Positions 1 to 64,000 of a stretch of 64,000 bases of DNA are shown here, piece by piece. The stretch's first letter is position 1. Each line of letters starts with the position of its first letter. A program made the position numbers and the translations under genes. Source of the DNA: Monoplex corrugatus (taxonomy: Eukaryota > Mollusca > Gastropoda > Littorinimorpha > Ranellidae); assembly GCA_030674185.1 (NCBI GenBank), contig CM060307.1, positions 58,682,481 to 58,746,480 of the forward strand, read 5' to 3'. The notes under the pieces are model-generated. The model was not told the origin of the DNA, searched no databases, and saw only the letters and a list, made by a program, of their open reading frames with translations.

Positions 1-190
1 GTTTCATCTGATTTGACTCAAAACAATGGTATGTAATAAGACAAAAACACAAGCAAGCATGAAAATGAGTAAAACATATCCAGATATATATACATCTAAG
101 ATAAACATGCACACAAACACACACATACACATGCAAACCATGGACATACACATATAACATGCACACACATACACACACATGACCACACAA

Positions 191-410
191 TGAAACTCAT
201 ATACACACTCAACTCACTCACACACTTACTCACTCTCACTCACTCTCTCTCTCACCTGACTCAAATACTCAGAAATATAGATTCAAATAGTTTAGAGAAA
301 CTTTTCACACACACAGACACACACACACAGACACAAACAGAGACACACACACACACACAGAGTGAAACATATAACATATGCAAACACAGGCAACATAATC
401 TTGAGAGAGA
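191..410. repeat. CA/CT-rich simple sequence in intron
   Basis: Degenerate runs of ACAC, CTCA and CAGACACA after exon 33. Short open frames here are low-complexity artefacts. Nothing else recognisable in 1-475. Confidence 0.8.
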
Positions 411-475
411 AAAAGAAAAAAAAAAACGAGACACATTAAAGAAAAAGAAGACGGCACAACAACACAGACACGCAC

Positions 476-59807
<59,332 letters not shown>

Positions 59808-62800
59808 CTACACAAAAGCAATATCCAGGTGACATCAGCTCAACATCTTATCCATGTGTACATTTCCACATGATATGAAGGCTGACTGGTAACTTGATAA
59901 AGACATTAAACATCAATCCACAACATAAAATCTTACTCAAGTCTGCCCACCTTAAGTTGATATGGCACTTACTCTAAAAATATCGGTATTTAGGATATAT
60001 ACTCCTGACGTGTGTCCATTTCATGCGATCACCCACACAGAGATGATACAGGCTTGTACCACATATGGGAATGTCCATGTACAATAAATCCCTCCTGACC
60101 TGGTAAGTCATAAAAGGTTAAGCCATTTAAAATAACAATACTCTTTTCTATGATTTGAAAATAACACAGTGAATGGAGGATTTTAATTCAAATCCCTTTT
60201 TTATAAAAATACTTATCATATCTTACAAGTACATAAATTCATTGATTGCAAGAGACCATACTAACTGCAAAACACTCAACCAGGTGGTCAAGGAATCAGT
60301 GAAAAGACACCCACCACCAGGTGCCGCTGCCACACCCATCCCTATCTACTGCCTGGTTTGGGTCCAGATGGCCATCTTCTTCTTTGACAAAATAGTAAGT
60401 ATAGGCATGGCTGTATTTTCCCAGCCATTCTGACACCCTTTAGTTGCGAGCCAGCATCGCCTGCAAGCGCTATTTTTAGCCAGGCAGGGTCGACCAAAGT
60501 CTTATCTCTGTAGCGCGTCTTTGTGCTCAAGCAGCGGGATGGGTGAAAAGGGTGTGGGAAGTGGAAGGGAAGGGGTAAGATGTGCACTATTAATAGCCGG
60601 CAGGGCAGAGCCAACTAAAGTATCTTGGACTTGAGTGCCGTGTAGGTTTTACCTTTTTTTTTTTCCACAAGGCAAATGTCTTACAACAAGGGTGAGAATG
60701 TATTTTAAGTATATTTGAAGCTTACACGTTTCCTTATTCTGTTCACTGTATTTTGTCCAACAAACTTTTACAGTGCTACACCAAAGCAATTAATAGCAAT
60801 AAATTTTTTTTTAATTTGGGTCAGTGACCCAACACATGGGTCACATTCACTCAATTATTAAGCATAATCCACAATCAAGTACACACAGTAAAGGATGTAT
60901 TTTAGAAGCTTAAAGTTTCCTTTATCCTGTTTATTGTATTTTGTTCTACAAACTTTTACATTAGTACACCAAAGCAATCGAAAGCGATACATTTTTTTAT
61001 TTGGGGTCTGTGACACAACACATGGGCCACATTCATTCAATTATCAAGCATATGCATATACACGGACCCAAGGACGTATGACATCCCCCCCCCCCCACCC
61101 CCCAAATATTTTAAAACAAGTTTTAAAAATTTCTTTCAGAAACAGTGTGAAAATTTGCCAACATTAACTCACTCTATGCCTGGAGTTTCCCCCCTTGTTA
61201 ATCCCTGTATACCAGGTGTCTGAATATGACAGGGAACAAAAATGTTAAAAATACAAATGAAAAGCAAACTGTTTGAAATTCATGGTTTTATTGTCAATCT
61301 AGCAATCTGTGACTCTGCAGAAAATTGTGATATATAATTAACAAGTTTTTGCAGAATGCGATATCAAAATCAGGCTTTTTTCTTTCCAGCACAACAATAT
61401 GCACTGCACAGCACAAAATCAGGCCCATCCAATCCATTATCATTACTATTACATCTGGCCCCTCAATTCTAAGCATTTCAACTGATCTCTAGCAATGCTG
61501 CACACACATTATTAACATTTGTTAGCAGATATTCCTGAAGTAAAGTAAGTTTCATTTTCATAACACAAAAGAACACTTTGCAGATACATAATGAAAACTG
61601 ACAACACAAAAGGACATCTTGCTGATACATCGCATGTATATTTACACACATTCAAGCATACCCACAAACACATGCGCACACATGCAAGCAAGAACAGACA
61701 CACACACCCCACCCTACCCCTCATACACAAACATGAAGACACCAGCATTAACATAATACCAAAAACAAAAGCATAGGAAATGATATGGTAGACAGAAATT
61801 ACAATAAAATCAGTATTACGTGTAAAAGAAATATAAAATCCAATGTCTGTTGTATTGTATCAGGTCTTTTATGCCCATGCACATTTTGCCATGGAGCAAT
61901 GTAATTTCATGTAATTTGCATGTACTGTATTTACAACTGAAATTCTGAGATATTTTTGACAATTTTATGCTGTGCCACACCCCCTAAAAAATCATAATAA
62001 AAGAACAGCTGCAAATATAAATACTAAAACAAAGTAATGTGATTTTATCTTACAAATCTGAAACAATCTAATGACTAGCTTTCTCCTTGAGATCCAATGT
62101 CTCTAAACTGATTGCCAAGCTTGGAAAGTCCAGATAAATAAAGAGCAATTACAAGTGCATTAACAGCATCTTAAAACAAAATGACTGAAAAAATGTTTCA
62201 AGGCAACTATTCCATTGGTTCTAATTTTGATAATGAAAAACAGGCCAAAATAACAAATCAATCAGCAAAACAGTGGGGTAGCAATAGTCAGGAAGAAACC
62301 AGAGGCAGAGTCTAACATCAACAAATGTAACATTCAAAGAAGCAGGGGATGTGAGATGACTACCTGAACAAGCACCTGAAAGAAGATGTTTACTTACTGA
62401 TATTTTCATAAGACATAAATGTCCTAAGTGTCCTAAATAATGACTTCAGTCTAACTTTGACACAAACAAAAAGATGCACATAAACTGAAAAAGATGTACA
62501 ACAACAATGACAATCTCTCATACATACAAGGATAAGACAAGAAATTCCCACAACAATGGAACAATGGGTGTAGCAAAGATAATCGTGATAACTGTTTTCC
62601 ACCTAAGCAAATAACAATGGAAGCAAAGAAAAGAGCACAAAGAGAAAACAAACATCAACAGAAAAAGAAAGACTCTCAAATAAAACTGACAACAACAAAA
62701 ACATAATAAAAATTCAACTTAAAACAACTGAAGAAACACTGCCAATGTAGCATACTAACATAATTATAAACCAGTTGATACTAACCACATGTCTTACCGT
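59808..62800. other. Intron upstream of the first DOCK exon in the window
   Basis: No SH3 or N-terminal DOCK exon recognised. 60290-60400 (GTGAAAAGACACCCACC) belongs to the 3480/24095 repeat family. The GC-richer stretch to 60620 contains two related TAGCCAGGCAGGG/TAGCCGGCAGGGC segments. C-run at 61085-61102. Confidence 0.6.
60698..61053 (+). repeat. Tandem duplication of about 197 bp
   Basis: Two units (60698-60866, 60896-61053) share TGTATTTTA, GTTTCCTT, TGTATTTTGT, ACAAACTTTTACA, CACCAAAGCAAT and CAACACATGGG in order, with about 85% similarity by eye. Confidence 0.9.
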
Positions 62801-63423
62801 CCGCTGGGGGTCCGAATGGAAACAATAAAATGTACCAGTGTTATGCTACCAAGACTCACACATTCACATACTCACACACACACACACAAATACGCTTTTC
62901 ACTGTAATTAACCATTCCTGATGATGATGCAGAAAGATCTGTTCATGACAGTTACATCTTTGTTCATTTCCAGTTAACTCATTAAGGGAGAAAATTTGTT
63001 GAGACATGTATATTACTTATCTTGACTACTGCTTTATGCGTCAATAAGTAAAGAAGCTACGTTAGCATCTGAAGCCAGGCCTTTTGTATACCCAGATCAG
63101 GATGTCCTCAAAAAGACATAACATTTTTTCCCCTCAAAACTATTGGCATATATTGATGACAACATGGAAATTACTGAAACAAAATATTGGTATACCATTA
63201 TAAATGAACATACATTTCTGTCTGCTTTGAAAATCAGAGTTTGTTGTTGTCAACTTGTTTGTTTTCAGGTTATTTTGTGTTCGTTTTTTAGCATGTTTTC
63301 AGAGATTTTTCTTGAATGCATGTGTGATTACTATTTGGTCTAAATTGTGCAGGCGTTATGTTCTGCACAATTAGTTTATTCTGTCTTGAGTATGTGAGCC
63401 TGGTAGGTACTTTTAAGTTATCA

Positions 63424-63560
63424 TAAGCCACCAAAACAACGACATGGCTTTCAGGATCTTTAACATGTATATTTCATACTCTGCATGCCTATACACACAA
63501 ACAGCATTCAGGCACTACCAAGTCTACACATTTCTTGACTTGGAAGTTCAGAAAAATCTT
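63424..63560 (+). repeat. Dispersed repeat, copy B (pair with 34592)
   Basis: TAAGCCACCAAAACAACGAC, ATGGCTTTCAGGATCTTTAA and TTCAGGCACTACCAAG. Same strand as copy A. Confidence 0.6.
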
Positions 63561-63754
63561 CACCCCAGCAGGTGCTACCAAGGCATGATACAAAATCTAG
63601 TTACATCTGAAGGACTTGAAAATCTGTACAAGTATACATCATAATGCTCAAGATAAAAGCGTTGCACTTATAAGCCCATTTCTATGTTGTTAAATTAACC
63701 CATCACCTTAATCATATGCAGTCAACATGCAAGCTCATTTTCTGACCAATCAGA

Positions 63755-63893
63755 AAACCCTGATGGTAGTGAAGAAGTGATTTTACTTCGAAAACACTGT
63801 AATATGACTCCAAAATGTTAACTTAAACCTTGATAGCAGTGAAGAAGTGATTTTGCATGGCAAACACTGTAATACAACTCCAAAATGTTTACA
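63755..63893 (+). repeat. 70-bp tandem duplication
   Basis: Two units each containing GTGAAGAAGTGATTTT, AACACTGTAATA and ACTCCAAAATGTT. Confidence 0.9.
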
Positions 63894-64000
63894 AAGTTAA
63901 CTAAAAAAGATATTTAGTATGCTATGAAATAATCAGGCAATCTAAATAATTGCTGAAAATATGTATGTTACATAAATAATCAAGCAAGTCTAAATAATTA

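Noticed and set aside
62785..62830. Possible DOCK exon ending at a strong gtaaga donor (minus strand), reading FPFGPPADG into GDVRND
   Set aside because: The phase fits exon 1, but an in-frame TAA lies just upstream with no acceptor between. The only AG leaves a 6-base microexon, which cannot be supported without transcript data.

Overview
The window looks like an AT-rich nuclear genome segment from an invertebrate animal, most likely a marine mollusc (probably a gastropod). The evidence is long introns with GT/AG boundaries, about 20 long CA/TG arrays, L2-clade and RTE-like LINEs, tRNA-derived SINEs and piggyBac-type TTAA elements. The species call is inference; the eukaryotic call is read directly from the sequence.

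One host gene dominates. Read on the minus strand from 59807 down to 476, 33 exons encode about 1,150 residues of a DOCK-A subfamily guanine nucleotide exchange factor (DOCK1/2/5 type; fly myoblast city, worm CED-5). They run from the start of the DHR-1/C2 lipid-binding domain, through the helical middle region, to near the end of the DHR-2 catalytic domain. All exon junctions agree in phase and all have GT-AG borders. The N-terminal SH3 region lies upstream (above 64000) and the C-terminal tail lies below position 1. Exon 24 (18442-18560) is one base short, which breaks the reading frame.

Everything else sits in the introns of this gene. On the plus strand (antisense to DOCK) there is an RTE-like reverse transcriptase fragment (about 3680-5206), a decayed reverse-transcriptase relic (about 12070-12900), a 3.3-kb 5'-truncated L2-clade LINE (about 12965-16245) and a 4.6-kb piggyBac element (26482-31122). 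The piggyBac element has TTAA target duplications, a DDD transposase split by a GC-AG intron, and a one-base frameshift. A 5'-truncated L2 copy (about 43517-44150) is in the sense orientation. A 681-bp TTAA element (32374-33054) keeps only the acidic N-terminus of a piggyBac transposase. A third TTAA-bounded element (22207-23232) and several 80-100 bp TTAA palindromes extend this theme.

By region: 1-6.5 kb holds the DHR-2 3' exons plus the RTE copy. 6.5-9.05 kb is an intron filled by a roughly 44-bp minisatellite. 9-17 kb holds DHR-2 exons, a tRNA-Met-like sequence, nested palindromes, the RT relic and the L2. 17-25.9 kb holds exons 18-25 and the third TTAA element. 25.9-33.4 kb holds the piggyBac element and its relative. 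34.1-46.6 kb is one 12.5-kb intron made mostly of simple and low-complexity sequence. 46.6-59.8 kb is the exon-dense DHR-1 and helical part, with SINEs between exons. 59.8-64 kb is upstream intron with no exon I can support.
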